A stretch of DNA of 64,000 nt, taken from positions 348,134-412,133 of the forward strand of contig NZ_SWJE01000005.1 in assembly GCF_005144415.1 (NCBI RefSeq), in the 5' to 3' direction. Below the pieces are notes generated by a model. The model was given only the letters and a program-made list of their open reading frames with translations, had not been told where the DNA came from and did not search any database. The position numbers and the translations under genes were made by a program. The DNA comes from Trinickia terrae (GTDB lineage Bacteria; Pseudomonadota; Gammaproteobacteria; Burkholderiales; Burkholderiaceae). Below, one piece after another: positions 26,597 to 33,882 of this stretch. Position 1 is the stretch's first letter; each line of letters begins with the position of its first letter.

Positions 26597-28243
26597 GTGG
26601 ACGTCGTCACAAACGTTCACAATACGGCGAGTACGTTCAAGCCGTATGACCCGGGTCAAGCCATCGGTAATACGCAGCCGACGCTGCCGGATCCGCCGCC
26701 GCCGCCGAGTAAGGGTGGTGGGTGTGGTGGTTTCCTCATCCAAATCATTGCGATCGTGGTGGTCGTGGTAGTGACGGTGTACACGGCCGGGACGATGACT
26801 GCGCCTGCGGGGGCCTCGTTTGGGACGATCATGTCGGCGGGTGCGACCGCGTTGGGCGGCGGCATGGGGATGGCGGGCATGGGTGCCGCGGCCGTTGGTG
26901 GAGCGGTGGGTGCTGCGGCTGGGCAAGGCGTGCTGATCGCTGGCGGCCAGCAGAGCGGGTTTAATTGGACGGGCGTGGCGCTGGGGGCGGTGGCGGCTGG
27001 TGCTAGCGCTGGCGTGGGCAGTGCGGCGAGTGCGATGGGAGCGGCGGGCAGCGCCGGTTCGACAAGCTTTGGTAGTGCGATGGCGCAGGGCGCGGCGCGC
27101 TCGGTGGTGACGCAAGGCATCGGCGTGGCAACGGGCTTGCAGGATCGCTTTGATTGGAAGGGCGTGGCTGCGAGTGCGATTGCGTCGGGGGTGGGTGCCA
27201 AGGTCGGGTCGATGACGACGAGCGCGGGTGCGAGCCTGGGCTGGAGCGAAGGGGCAACGAAGTTCGGGAGTAGTCTGAGCGCGGGCATGGCGGCTGGCAC
27301 GGCGAGCACGTTGGCGCGCGGCGGGAGCTTGGGACGTAATGTGGGTGCTATTGCTGCCGACTCGTTTGCCTCAACCGTGGGCAATATGGTGATCACGCAG
27401 GTGCAGGCCAGCAGCATCGGCAAGACGGACTACACGAAGCAAGCCATCGAGAACATGAACGCGCAGGTGCTGCCCGGCGGGTGGGGTGGCGTCAACAGCG
27501 GGTTTGTGCCGCCACCGGAGACGCCGTATAGCGGTGCTTCGCTGTTGTACGGACTCGGGATGGGAGCCCAAGCGGCGCCGACCCCGCTTGCTGGCAAGCC
27601 ATTCCAGGCTCAGTTCGATCCGCCTCAACCGGGTGTGCTGGTGGCGGATCGGTCGGGTAGTTTCTTGCCGACGGGCGGGGCGCGTGCGCGTACGGTTGAA
27701 GATGAGTTGACGGGTGCAAATAGTAGTAGTGGTGGCTGGTGGACGCAGTCGCCGGCGGCCCTGATGGCGCAGGGGATTGCAAATGGTCTGAGCGGTATCT
27801 CATGGGGCGGTGGCATGCCCCCACCGGCAACTCCGGGACTGGCGCTGGTTGGATCCACTGCAATGGGTTTGGCGAAGGCTGTAACGGGCTTGATGCCGAG
27901 TAATGCGATTTTTAATAGTGGTAACGAAGATCGTCCGTCTTCCGTTTCAAGCAGCACGAAAGCCGAATTCAAGGAGTTCAATCAGGCCCAAAAGGCGGCA
28001 ATGGAATGGTTGGGTGCTCGAGGTTTCAAAGCTGAACAACCGACCCTTGCAAAGTTTGGTGATAACGCTGGTAAGCCGATTGGGATGAAATCCTCTGACG
28101 GTCGAGTCGAATTCCGTGTTGAATATGATGAGAGAAGTGGTGCTCATATTAACGTCTTCGCTGGCAAGGAAAAGGGGCCGCACTTTACCTTCGAGGGCAA
28201 TCAATCAACGGTTGATCAGATCGTAAGGCAATACGGGAAATGA
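26597..28243 (+). CDS. Orphan Rhs C-terminal toxin module C
   Basis: This 548-codon frame opens at GTG 26597. A GGAGGAGG lies 13 bases upstream, too far for a good start, so expression in place is doubtful. It carries the proline linker, a long glycine/alanine-rich hydrophobic region and the conserved tail. Its private C-terminus includes FKEFNQAQKAAMEWLGARGF, then KFGDNAGKPIGMKSSDG and AHINVFAGKEKGPHFTFEGN. That last compact domain of about 80 residues, with a conserved His and Lys-rich beta strands, looks like a small RNase-type toxin domain, but the family is not certain. It ends in an ATGA overlap with its immunity gene and is the kind of silent cassette that can replace the expressed C-terminus by recombination. 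Confidence 0.7.
   Translation: MDVVTNVHNTASTFKPYDPGQAIGNTQPTLPDPPPPPSKGGGCGGFLIQIIAIVVVVVVTVYTAGTMTAPAGASFGTIMSAGATALGGGMGMAGMGAAAVGGAVGAAAGQGVLIAGGQQSGFNWTGVALGAVAAGASAGVGSAASAMGAAGSAGSTSFGSAMAQGAARSVVTQGIGVATGLQDRFDWKGVAASAIASGVGAKVGSMTTSAGASLGWSEGATKFGSSLSAGMAAGTASTLARGGSLGRNVGAIAADSFASTVGNMVITQVQASSIGKTDYTKQAIENMNAQVLPGGWGGVNSGFVPPPETPYSGASLLYGLGMGAQAAPTPLAGKPFQAQFDPPQPGVLVADRSGSFLPTGGARARTVEDELTGANSSSGGWWTQSPAALMAQGIANGLSGISWGGGMPPPATPGLALVGSTAMGLAKAVTGLMPSNAIFNSGNEDRPSSVSSSTKAEFKEFNQAQKAAMEWLGARGFKAEQPTLAKFGDNAGKPIGMKSSDGRVEFRVEYDERSGAHINVFAGKEKGPHFTFEGNQSTVDQIVRQYGK
26609..27545 (+). repeat. Rhs tail repeat, copy C
   Basis: Near-identical at its start to 16058 onward in the intact rhs gene (acaaacgttcacaatacggcga and the PDPPPPPSKGGGCGGF coding part). 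It is then diverged but colinear through VTQGIGVATGLQ, LARGGSLGR and SIGKTD to the NMNAQVLP region. It begins exactly where the LysM domain ends in the intact gene. Upstream sequence belongs to the recombinase region. Confidence 0.85.
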
Positions 28244-28683
28244 CGATGAATACGAATTTCTATGAATCCGAGCTTCGAGAGGCTTTAAAGGAGTTCTTCA
28301 ATTCTGGTGGATTAAGGGTAATCGGAGAGTCATCAGCCGTTTTTAAGAAGCTGGCGGGTGTGTATCCAGCAGGTGGCTCAAAGATCGATTGGACTCGGGT
28401 CCCGGGATCAGTTGGACGTGTTGAGGAGCAAGATGATCTTCAAGCCGAAAAGTTTGCAGAATTCTTCGATGAAATGGCTGCTAAATTTGCCTTGTCAGGT
28501 GACGTAATTTACGTTGGGGACAGTGCAACGGACTTTGCACTAGGGGGATCGATTGCCACAATCAGAAAGATTCTTCCCGAATTGCTCAGTGTTCCACAGC
28601 ACCATTACATTGTTGGCCCTGGATGCTCATGGTGCATATGCTTGACTATGGAAGGCGATATGGACTTTGGACTCGCAAGATAG
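28240..28683 (+). CDS. Probable immunity protein for orphan toxin C
   Basis: This 147-residue acidic protein starts at ATG 28240 (or M3) inside the toxin stop (ATGA). It has no membrane segment. Its pattern, with helical start, GDVIYVGDSATDFALGGS, a helical IRKILPELLSVPQHHY and a tryptophan- and cysteine-bearing end CSWCICLTMEGDMDFG, is like CdiI-type cytoplasmic immunity proteins. The family is not certain. GC content is clearly below that of the rhs core, as usual for exchanged immunity genes. Confidence 0.65.
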   Translation: MTMNTNFYESELREALKEFFNSGGLRVIGESSAVFKKLAGVYPAGGSKIDWTRVPGSVGRVEEQDDLQAEKFAEFFDEMAAKFALSGDVIYVGDSATDFALGGSIATIRKILPELLSVPQHHYIVGPGCSWCICLTMEGDMDFGLAR

Positions 28684-28713
28684 TTTGAGTGGGGCTGGGA
28701 TTAATCAATAGAT

Positions 28714-28737
28714 CGAGGGCCGCGAAAGCGGCCCTCG
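28714..28737. terminator. GAAA-loop hairpin closing toxin module C
   Basis: A perfect 10-bp stem (cgagggccgc / gcggccctcg) with a GAAA tetraloop is followed by gtgctttta. It lies 30 bases after the immunity stop, the same distance as in the first module, and directly before the broken symE. It serves either strand. Confidence 0.65.
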
Positions 28738-28743
28738 GTGCTT

Positions 28744-28923
28744 TTACGCGGCGGTGATGATGAGCCTGCCCTGTTCGACTGTGACGCGCACGCGCTGGTA
28801 GGGTTGGAAGCCTGCGTGTTCGATCCATCGACCGGCGAGCTTGAGCCACGGATAAAGCGGCGGTGCTTTGCGGTGGTACCCTGGGGATGCCAAGGGCTGA
28901 TATCTGCGTGACTGCTAAACGGT
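28744..28923 (-). pseudogene. Broken symE-like gene
   Basis: Reading from the minus strand it matches the intact symE product at 20179 nearly throughout: YPWLKLAGRWIEHAGF and RVRVTVEQGRLIITAA, ending at TAA. A TAG stop replaces the first glutamine after VTV (28915-28917). The 5' part is cut where an IS110-type fragment begins at about 28924. It is not translatable as a SymE protein. Confidence 0.8.
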
Positions 28924-28927
28924 CACG

Positions 28928-29220
28928 GCGCTGGAGTCGACAGGCGTCTATTGGATTCCGGTGTTCGAGATCCTGGAGGCGCGCGGTTTCGAGGTAATCC
29001 TCGTCAATGCCCGTGACGCGAAGAGCGGGGCGAGACGCAAGATCGATGTAGACGATGCGCAATGGCTCCAGAAGCTGCACTCCTACGGGCTGCTGCGATC
29101 GACCTTCCGTCCGAGACACGACGTGGCGACGCTGCGCTCCTATCCGCGACAACGGGAACGCCTGCTCGAATACGCCGCAGCGCATATCCAGCACATGCAG
29201 AAGGCGCCGACGCTGATGAG
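28928..29220 (+). mobile_element. IS110-family transposase fragment
   Basis: One frame reads ALESTGVYWIPVFEILEARG, then VDDAQWLQKLHSYGLLR, an arginine-rich stretch and AAHIQHMQKAPTLMS. This is the central N-terminal (DEDD) half of an IS110-type transposase. The start, the C-terminal serine domain and both ends are missing. It abuts the truncated symE, so the insertion or a later deletion probably destroyed that gene. Confidence 0.85.
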
Positions 29221-29382
29221 CGGGTGCACGCAGGGCGTTACCGCCCCTGAGCCTTCAGGTATATGCCAACTCGCTTCGCATTTTCGATCTTATTGTCGCG
29301 TCAGAGGCAGTCCGACGGCTGAGAAACTTCCACCATATCAACTTATATGGCTTTGCATAGAGTAGAGGAGCACTGTAGATAT

Positions 29383-30339
29383 ATGTCAGATTCGTCGCGC
29401 ATTGGCGGGCATTCCTCCACCTCGTTGAGCCAGCACTTACCCATATCAGCATCAACTGCTCAGCACATGAACACAGTCTTGAATATGGCGGACATATGCC
29501 GCCGAACCGCCGTGGAGCGACCGTACTTCGCGTTCGGAGACTTGTCCATAGATATTAATGGTACGGTTGTCGGAGAAGTCCAGCGCGAACATCCCTTAAG
29601 CCACGAATATGGGCCACTCGGCGCTGCCGAAATCGGTCGACACCTTGCAATCCTCGGTTCGTGTGCGGCGGCCGCGACCGTCGACAATGACGACCGCTTG
29701 TACTATCTGGCAACGCATGCAGAATTTCGTAGAAGCGGATTTGCGCAGAGTAATTTTCCGGACGGTGAAAAATATCGGGCTTCCGCGACCGTTGTTGAGC
29801 GTACCGCTCGCATGCTGTTCGCGCGAACAACCATGCAAGTTGGTGAGAACGCTCCCTTTGTCTCACTGTTGGTGCAGTACAAGATATTGAGCGAACCTTT
29901 GTTCGCTCGACTATTTTCCCATTTCGCGGTGGCCGAAGATCACACCGGAATAGAATCCCCTTATACGAACCCGATTTCCCTCTCATGGTCAGCGCCGAAT
30001 GGTAATTCGCTTGTTGCACGAAGTCATGGATTGACTCCTTACCAGTGTGCAGGACACTTTAGAGGCTACCCGGCATGGCCTGTAGCGATCATTGCAGCGT
30101 GCATGCTGAGGACGGTTGAGCGGATGCTCCATCACGTTCTGCAGTCCCCCGTTCAATGGATCATGGATAGCGGTAGCCTGGACGCACTTGAACTTATTCC
30201 CGCTGCCGCGCCCGTCGTATTCTCAACCGCATACAACGGCATTGCCGACGAACAGCGGTACAGGTTCACGTGCGACGCCTATGTTGACGAAAAGCTCTGC
30301 GCACGCATGGTCACCGTGATCAGCACACCCGCAAAGTGA
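29383..30339 (+). CDS. Double-hotdog-like (FabZ-type) protein, function unknown
   Basis: This 318-residue protein has two similar halves. The second contains CAGHFRGYPAWPVAII, resembling the GHFPGxPxxPG active-site loop of FabZ/FabA-type dehydratases. The first half contains SHEYGPLGAAEIGRHLAILG followed by an alanine-rich helix, like the hotdog central helix. A role on acyl-thioesters in lipid or polyketide synthesis is therefore possible. The start at 29383 (MSDSSRIGG) is preferred because of AGGAG upstream. A weaker ATG lies at 29347. GC content is lower than the surroundings and the gene sits between an IS fragment and an antitoxin scrap, so it was probably acquired. No membrane or signal segment is visible. 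Confidence 0.5.
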   Translation: MSDSSRIGGHSSTSLSQHLPISASTAQHMNTVLNMADICRRTAVERPYFAFGDLSIDINGTVVGEVQREHPLSHEYGPLGAAEIGRHLAILGSCAAAATVDNDDRLYYLATHAEFRRSGFAQSNFPDGEKYRASATVVERTARMLFARTTMQVGENAPFVSLLVQYKILSEPLFARLFSHFAVAEDHTGIESPYTNPISLSWSAPNGNSLVARSHGLTPYQCAGHFRGYPAWPVAIIAACMLRTVERMLHHVLQSPVQWIMDSGSLDALELIPAAAPVVFSTAYNGIADEQRYRFTCDAYVDEKLCARMVTVISTPAK

Positions 30340-30348
30340 AGGGCAGAA

Positions 30349-30537
30349 ATGAGCAAGATCGATACGCGAATTCGGCACGTAACGAAGCCGGGAGCGAACC
30401 TGTTTGCGGAACTGGGACGCACGGAAGCGCGCGAGTACGACGCGTATTTGCGCGAGAAGGTTGAGGCGGCTCGTGAGTGCTGCGCGGCGTGCTCGTGCGG
30501 TGAGTGCAGAGTGAAGAAGAGCGCGCTCGACGGATAG
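30349..30537 (+). pseudogene. Antitoxin-like fragment, possibly chimeric
   Basis: This 62-residue frame starts like the N-terminus of an XRE/HigA-type antitoxin (TRIRHVTKPGANLFAELG). It switches to EYDAYLREKVEAARE, which resembles the helix of a ParD/RelB-type antitoxin, and ends in a cysteine-rich tail. No helix-turn-helix follows and no toxin gene is next to it. It is best read as a scrap formed by recombination between two antitoxin genes. Translation cannot be excluded because it starts 9 bases after the preceding stop. Confidence 0.5.
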
Positions 30538-30560
30538 GCCGCCTCTATCACCCCGCGCAT

Positions 30561-30938
30561 TCACATCCCCACAACGTTTCGCAGCAGCACTTTCCCTCCC
30601 TCATCCTCCTCCACCCCCTGCTGTACCCACGTCACCATTCGCTGAAATTCCGAATCGTTGACCATCGCGGACCCGAACTCACGGCGCAGCAGCATCTCAA
30701 CCACGACCCGCGACAACTGCGCTTCATCCTCGACCCCAGCCGCCCGCAATTCCGAAACTCGCGCTCGTATCGACGCCCCCACGTCGGCATTAGCAGAGGC
30801 TGACGACGAAGCCACCGCCCCCCCATCCCGCGCGGCCTTATCGCCCGAAGAAGCAGAACGCTCCCCCCGCCGAGCCTGCTGCGCAAGCTGTTGGCGCAAC
30901 ACGGCCATTGCCTGATTGAGCGTGGAAATAGGGTCCAT
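30561..30938 (-). CDS. Unknown protein at the end of the flagellar locus
   Basis: This 125-residue mostly helical protein starts with MDPISTLNQAMAVLRQQLAQ, has a low-complexity Ser/Ala middle and ends in an acidic helical part. No family was recognised. It is the last gene in the direction of the flagellar operon, 15 bases after the TPR gene, so it is probably co-transcribed. An N-terminal amphipathic helix and a small size would fit a secreted structural subunit or chaperone-bound substrate, but this is speculation. Confidence 0.6.
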   Translation of the reverse strand: MDPISTLNQAMAVLRQQLAQQARRGERSASSGDKAARDGGAVASSSASANADVGASIRARVSELRAAGVEDEAQLSRVVVEMLLRREFGSAMVNDSEFQRMVTWVQQGVEEDEGGKVLLRNVVGM

Positions 30939-30953
30939 GAAGCAGCTCCGATG

Positions 30954-31541
30954 TTAATGACGTGTCGGGGAGATCTGATAGCCGGACAGCAGCAGATGAT
31001 TGTCCAACGCGTCTCCGGAAAGAGATGAGACCCCGCGTTCGGAAGCAGGCATCGCTTCGATCCGCGCAACGACCGCTTCGATATACCCATTCACCTCCGG
31101 ATGCCGATCGTTCAGCGCCAACCCGTTCTTCAGCCGTTCGAGCGCCGATGCAAACCGGTCCTCGCCCAAATCGAGCAACCCCGTTTTGAACACCCGCAGC
31201 GCGTCTGTTTCCGCCAGGCGATCGAGCGGCGCCCAAGCGGCAGCCGCCGCCTCCACACGCTGATCCATCAGCTCGAGAAACCCCAGCATGAATCTCGCCA
31301 CGTCGAACTCCGGCGCCAGCGCGAGCGTCTGCCCAAAATCCACACGCGCCTCCGCACGCCGCTGTTGCCCCGCGTAAATCGACGCGCGCAGAAACCACAG
31401 CCGGTGATCTTGCGGCCACCGCGCAAGCACTTCGCTGATCAGCGCCAGCGCGTGCTCGTCAGGCCCGTTCATCGCGGCCATGATCGCCGCCATCACGTCG
31501 TCGTCGCAGTGCATAGGTTGGTGCAACGGTTCAGTCGTCAT
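30954..31541 (-). CDS. TPR protein linked to the flagellar locus
   Basis: This 195-residue protein has several TPR-like helical pairs (for example EVLARWPQDHRLWFLRASIY and ALERLKNGLALNDRHPEVNG). It follows fliA by 15 bases and precedes the unknown 125-residue gene. TPR proteins of this size beside type III export genes often act as chaperones for translocators or filament proteins. Given that no flagellin is encoded here, a chaperone role for the downstream small protein is a testable idea. No signal peptide is seen. Confidence 0.7.
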   Translation of the reverse strand: MTTEPLHQPMHCDDDVMAAIMAAMNGPDEHALALISEVLARWPQDHRLWFLRASIYAGQQRRAEARVDFGQTLALAPEFDVARFMLGFLELMDQRVEAAAAAWAPLDRLAETDALRVFKTGLLDLGEDRFASALERLKNGLALNDRHPEVNGYIEAVVARIEAMPASERGVSSLSGDALDNHLLLSGYQISPTRH

Positions 31542-31556
31542 CGTTCGTTATCCAAG

Positions 31557-32369
31557 TTATCCGATAAGGTGCATCTGCTGCGAGTCGCCGAGCCGCTCGC
31601 GCAGCTCGGCAAGCGCCGCGCGGTGCAGTTGCGAAATCCGGCCCTTGCTGATGCCGAGAATGTCGCCGATCTGCTCGAAGCAGAGGCCATGAAAGTAATG
31701 GTAGTGGATGATCTTCCTCGTCCGCTCCGGCAGCAGGCCCACGGCGGCGATCAGCCGTTCCTTGGTCTGCCGCCACGCGACGCCGTGATACGCCGTGCCG
31801 TAAGGCGCCGGCGATTCGTCGGGGCTCGCCACCATTCCCGTGTCGTCGAGCATGAAGCCGATCGCAAGCCCCGCCGCCAAGGCGCCGAGCATCTGGAGCG
31901 TGTCGGTTCCGCCGCTCTTGAGCGCATCACGCCGCTTGTCCTCGCCCTCTTCGGGAGAGAGCTTCAGCGACGCAATTCGTTCCCGCCGCACCCGGCGCGT
32001 GAACGAGATCTGCTCCTGCCCGTCCGTCAGTTTTTTCACGCCGCTGAGAATGCTGCCCTTCAGCCGCTGCGTGCAGAACGTCTCGAACGCTACGCCACGG
32101 TCGGGATCGAAGCGGTCGATCGATTCCAGCAAGCCGATGCAGGAAAGCTGCTGGAAGTCCTTGAACTCGACGTCGTCGCGATGCCGTCCGGCGTACAGCT
32201 GCGCCGCGACCGCGCGCGCGTAGGGCAGATAGCGGACGAACACCGCCTCGCGCAAATCAGGGTCGCGCGCTTCCCGAAGCGCGCGCCACATCTCGCTTTC
32301 CCCGGCGGAAAGACTTTGGCTCGCATCGGGCGCAGCGCCGAGGTCCGCCCAGGGCCGCGCCGTCGTCAT
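31557..32369 (-). CDS. fliA: Flagellar sigma factor FliA (sigma-28)
   Basis: This 270-residue sigma factor has region 2 (YARAVAAQLYAG, then FKDFQQLSCIGLLESIDRFD and FETFCTQRLKGSIL), region 3 and region 4 (LPERTRKIIHYHYFHGLCF, GISKGRISQLHRAAL). It would direct RNA polymerase to late flagellar-type promoters. The start at 32369 (MTTARPW) overlaps the fliP stop as ATGA, so the longer frame to 32408 is rejected. A stretch between regions 3 and 4 is longer than in enterobacterial FliA. It is encoded at the 3' end of the export and hook operon rather than beside chemotaxis genes, and no anti-sigma FlgM is in the window. Confidence 0.9.
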   Translation of the reverse strand: MTTARPWADLGAAPDASQSLSAGESEMWRALREARDPDLREAVFVRYLPYARAVAAQLYAGRHRDDVEFKDFQQLSCIGLLESIDRFDPDRGVAFETFCTQRLKGSILSGVKKLTDGQEQISFTRRVRRERIASLKLSPEEGEDKRRDALKSGGTDTLQMLGALAAGLAIGFMLDDTGMVASPDESPAPYGTAYHGVAWRQTKERLIAAVGLLPERTRKIIHYHYFHGLCFEQIGDILGISKGRISQLHRAALAELRERLGDSQQMHLIG

Positions 32370-33148
32370 CGAAAACTGCCCAGCACACCGCGCAGCACCA
32401 GTCCCCATCCGTCGATCAGCACGAACATCAGCACTTTCAGCGGAAGCGAAATCGTCGCTGGCGGCACCATCAGCATCCCGAGCGAAAGCAGCACGCTCGA
32501 CACCACCAGATCGATCAGCAGAAACGGCAGCAGCACGACGAAGCCGATCTGGAACGCGACGCGCAGCTCGTTCAGGATAAACGCGGGCGTGAGTTGCAGC
32601 AGGCTCACATCAGCAGGCGTATCGGGCACGGGCTTGTGCGACAGCTCGTACATGAGCCGCAGCTCGTCCTCGTGGACTTGCCGCAGCATGAAGTCGCGGA
32701 TCGGCGCCGCGCTCAGCTCCAGCGCGCGGCCGACTTCGATCCGTCCGCTCAGGAACGGCTGCAGCGCGTCGTGGTTGATCGTCTCGAGCGTCGGCGTCAT
32801 CGCGAACGCGGTCAGGAAGAGCGCGAGGCTGATGAGCACCGGCGTCGGCGGCGTCTCGGGCATGCCGAACGCGTGGCGGATCATCGACAGCACGATCACG
32901 ATGCGGATGAACGCCGTCATCGAGACGATCAGCGCCGGTCCGATGCTGAGCATCGTCAGCAGCGTGGCGACGCGCACGGCCTCGGACGCGCCCTTGCCGT
33001 CGTATGCCGAAAGCGAGAATGTCGTGACGTCGGCGGCATTCGCCAACGCAGCGTGTCCCGTGAGGACGATGAACGCACCGAGCAGCAGGCATGGAAGACG
33101 CGGCCGACGCGAGCGCCATCGATGCAACAACGAGTGAGTGGCCGTCAT
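32366..33148 (-). CDS. fliP: Flagellar export gate protein FliP
   Basis: This 260-residue protein has an N-terminal signal peptide (LLLGAFIVLTGHAALANA) and the FliP hallmarks: GPALIVSMTAFIRIVIVLS, ETPPTPVLISLALFLTAFAM, and a C-terminal FILNELRVAFQIGFVVLLP followed by DLVVSSVLLSLGMLMVPP. With FliQ and FliR it forms the export gate. The start at 33148 overlaps the fliO stop as ATGA. The membrane segments are complete and nothing looks degraded. Confidence 0.93.
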   Translation of the reverse strand: MTATHSLLHRWRSRRPRLPCLLLGAFIVLTGHAALANAADVTTFSLSAYDGKGASEAVRVATLLTMLSIGPALIVSMTAFIRIVIVLSMIRHAFGMPETPPTPVLISLALFLTAFAMTPTLETINHDALQPFLSGRIEVGRALELSAAPIRDFMLRQVHEDELRLMYELSHKPVPDTPADVSLLQLTPAFILNELRVAFQIGFVVLLPFLLIDLVVSSVLLSLGMLMVPPATISLPLKVLMFVLIDGWGLVLRGVLGSFR

Positions 33149-33546
33149 GCTGCCGGCTCCGAAGCGGCGCGCGTCCGGGCGTCCAGTTGCTTGACGCCCG
33201 TCGCGTCGGCGGCGAGCAGCACGGTGCGCCCGTCGCAGTCGACGAGATAGAGCGTCGTGCGTGCGTCGAGCCGCGCCGTTTCGGCCACGGTCAGGCGTTT
33301 GCCCGCCGATGCCGACCGCACGCCTTGAAGCAGCCCGATGCCTTGCCGCCCGAGCAGCCGCCGGCGCAGCAGCAGAATGGCCGCGATGCCCAACGCGATG
33401 CACACGGCGAACGACAGTCCGACGCGCACGGGATCGATGCCGCCCGCCGCGAGCGTTCCGGAAAGCGTGAGCGCGGCGGCGGGCGATGCGCCACCTGCCG
33501 CCGCCGAGGCCCCCGACGTCATGGAGGCGTACATGGAAGCGGTCAT
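33145..33546 (-). CDS. fliO: Flagellar export protein FliO-like
   Basis: This 133-residue protein has one membrane segment (VGLSFAVCIALGIAAILLL) and a cytoplasmic tail with VAETARLDARTTLYLVDCDG, the compact beta fold of the FliO family. FliO assists assembly of the FliP ring. It sits between fliN and fliP, as in most flagellar operons, abutting fliN without a gap. The N-terminal tail is low-complexity Ser/Ala. Identification rests on position plus weak family pattern. Confidence 0.75.
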   Translation of the reverse strand: MTASMYASMTSGASAAAGGASPAAALTLSGTLAAGGIDPVRVGLSFAVCIALGIAAILLLRRRLLGRQGIGLLQGVRSASAGKRLTVAETARLDARTTLYLVDCDGRTVLLAADATGVKQLDARTRAASEPAA

Positions 33547-33882
33547 TTAGCGGTCTGCGAGGATTTCGGTGATACGGATGCCGAACTGCTCGTCGATCGC
33601 GACGATTTCGGCGCGCGCGATGGTCCGCTGGTTCAACTGCACGTCGATGCTCTCGCCGATGTGGCGGTCGAGCTTGACGACGGCGCCGTTCTGCAACGCC
33701 ATCAGATCCTTGATCGTCATTTCGGTCGAGCCGAGGCGAATGTCGAGTGTGACTTTGACGTCGCTGACCAGGTCGAGGCTGCGCTGCGCGGGCGGGTTGT
33801 CGTGGTCTTGCTCGGACGGCGTCTGTTCGGGAAGGTCGACGCGCATGACGAGCGGCCGAGTGGTTGCGGTATGAAGAGTCAT
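33547..33882 (-). CDS. fliN: Flagellar switch protein FliN (SpoA domain)
   Basis: This 111-residue protein has a C-terminal SpoA domain: VKVTLDIRLGSTEMTIKDLM, LQNGAVVKLDRHIGES, a QLNQRTIARAEIVAIDE strand and FGIRITEI. It would form the C-ring base together with FliM, recruiting FliH. The start at 33882 (MTLHTATT) overlaps the fliM stop as ATGA. The length and all SpoA strands are normal. Confidence 0.9.
   Translation of the reverse strand: MTLHTATTRPLVMRVDLPEQTPSEQDHDNPPAQRSLDLVSDVKVTLDIRLGSTEMTIKDLMALQNGAVVKLDRHIGESIDVQLNQRTIARAEIVAIDEQFGIRITEILADR

Noticed and set aside
31101-33137. 678-codon plus-strand frame opposite fliA and fliP
   Set aside because: The minus strand has recognised, overlapping flagellar genes with conserved motifs. 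The plus frame has none.
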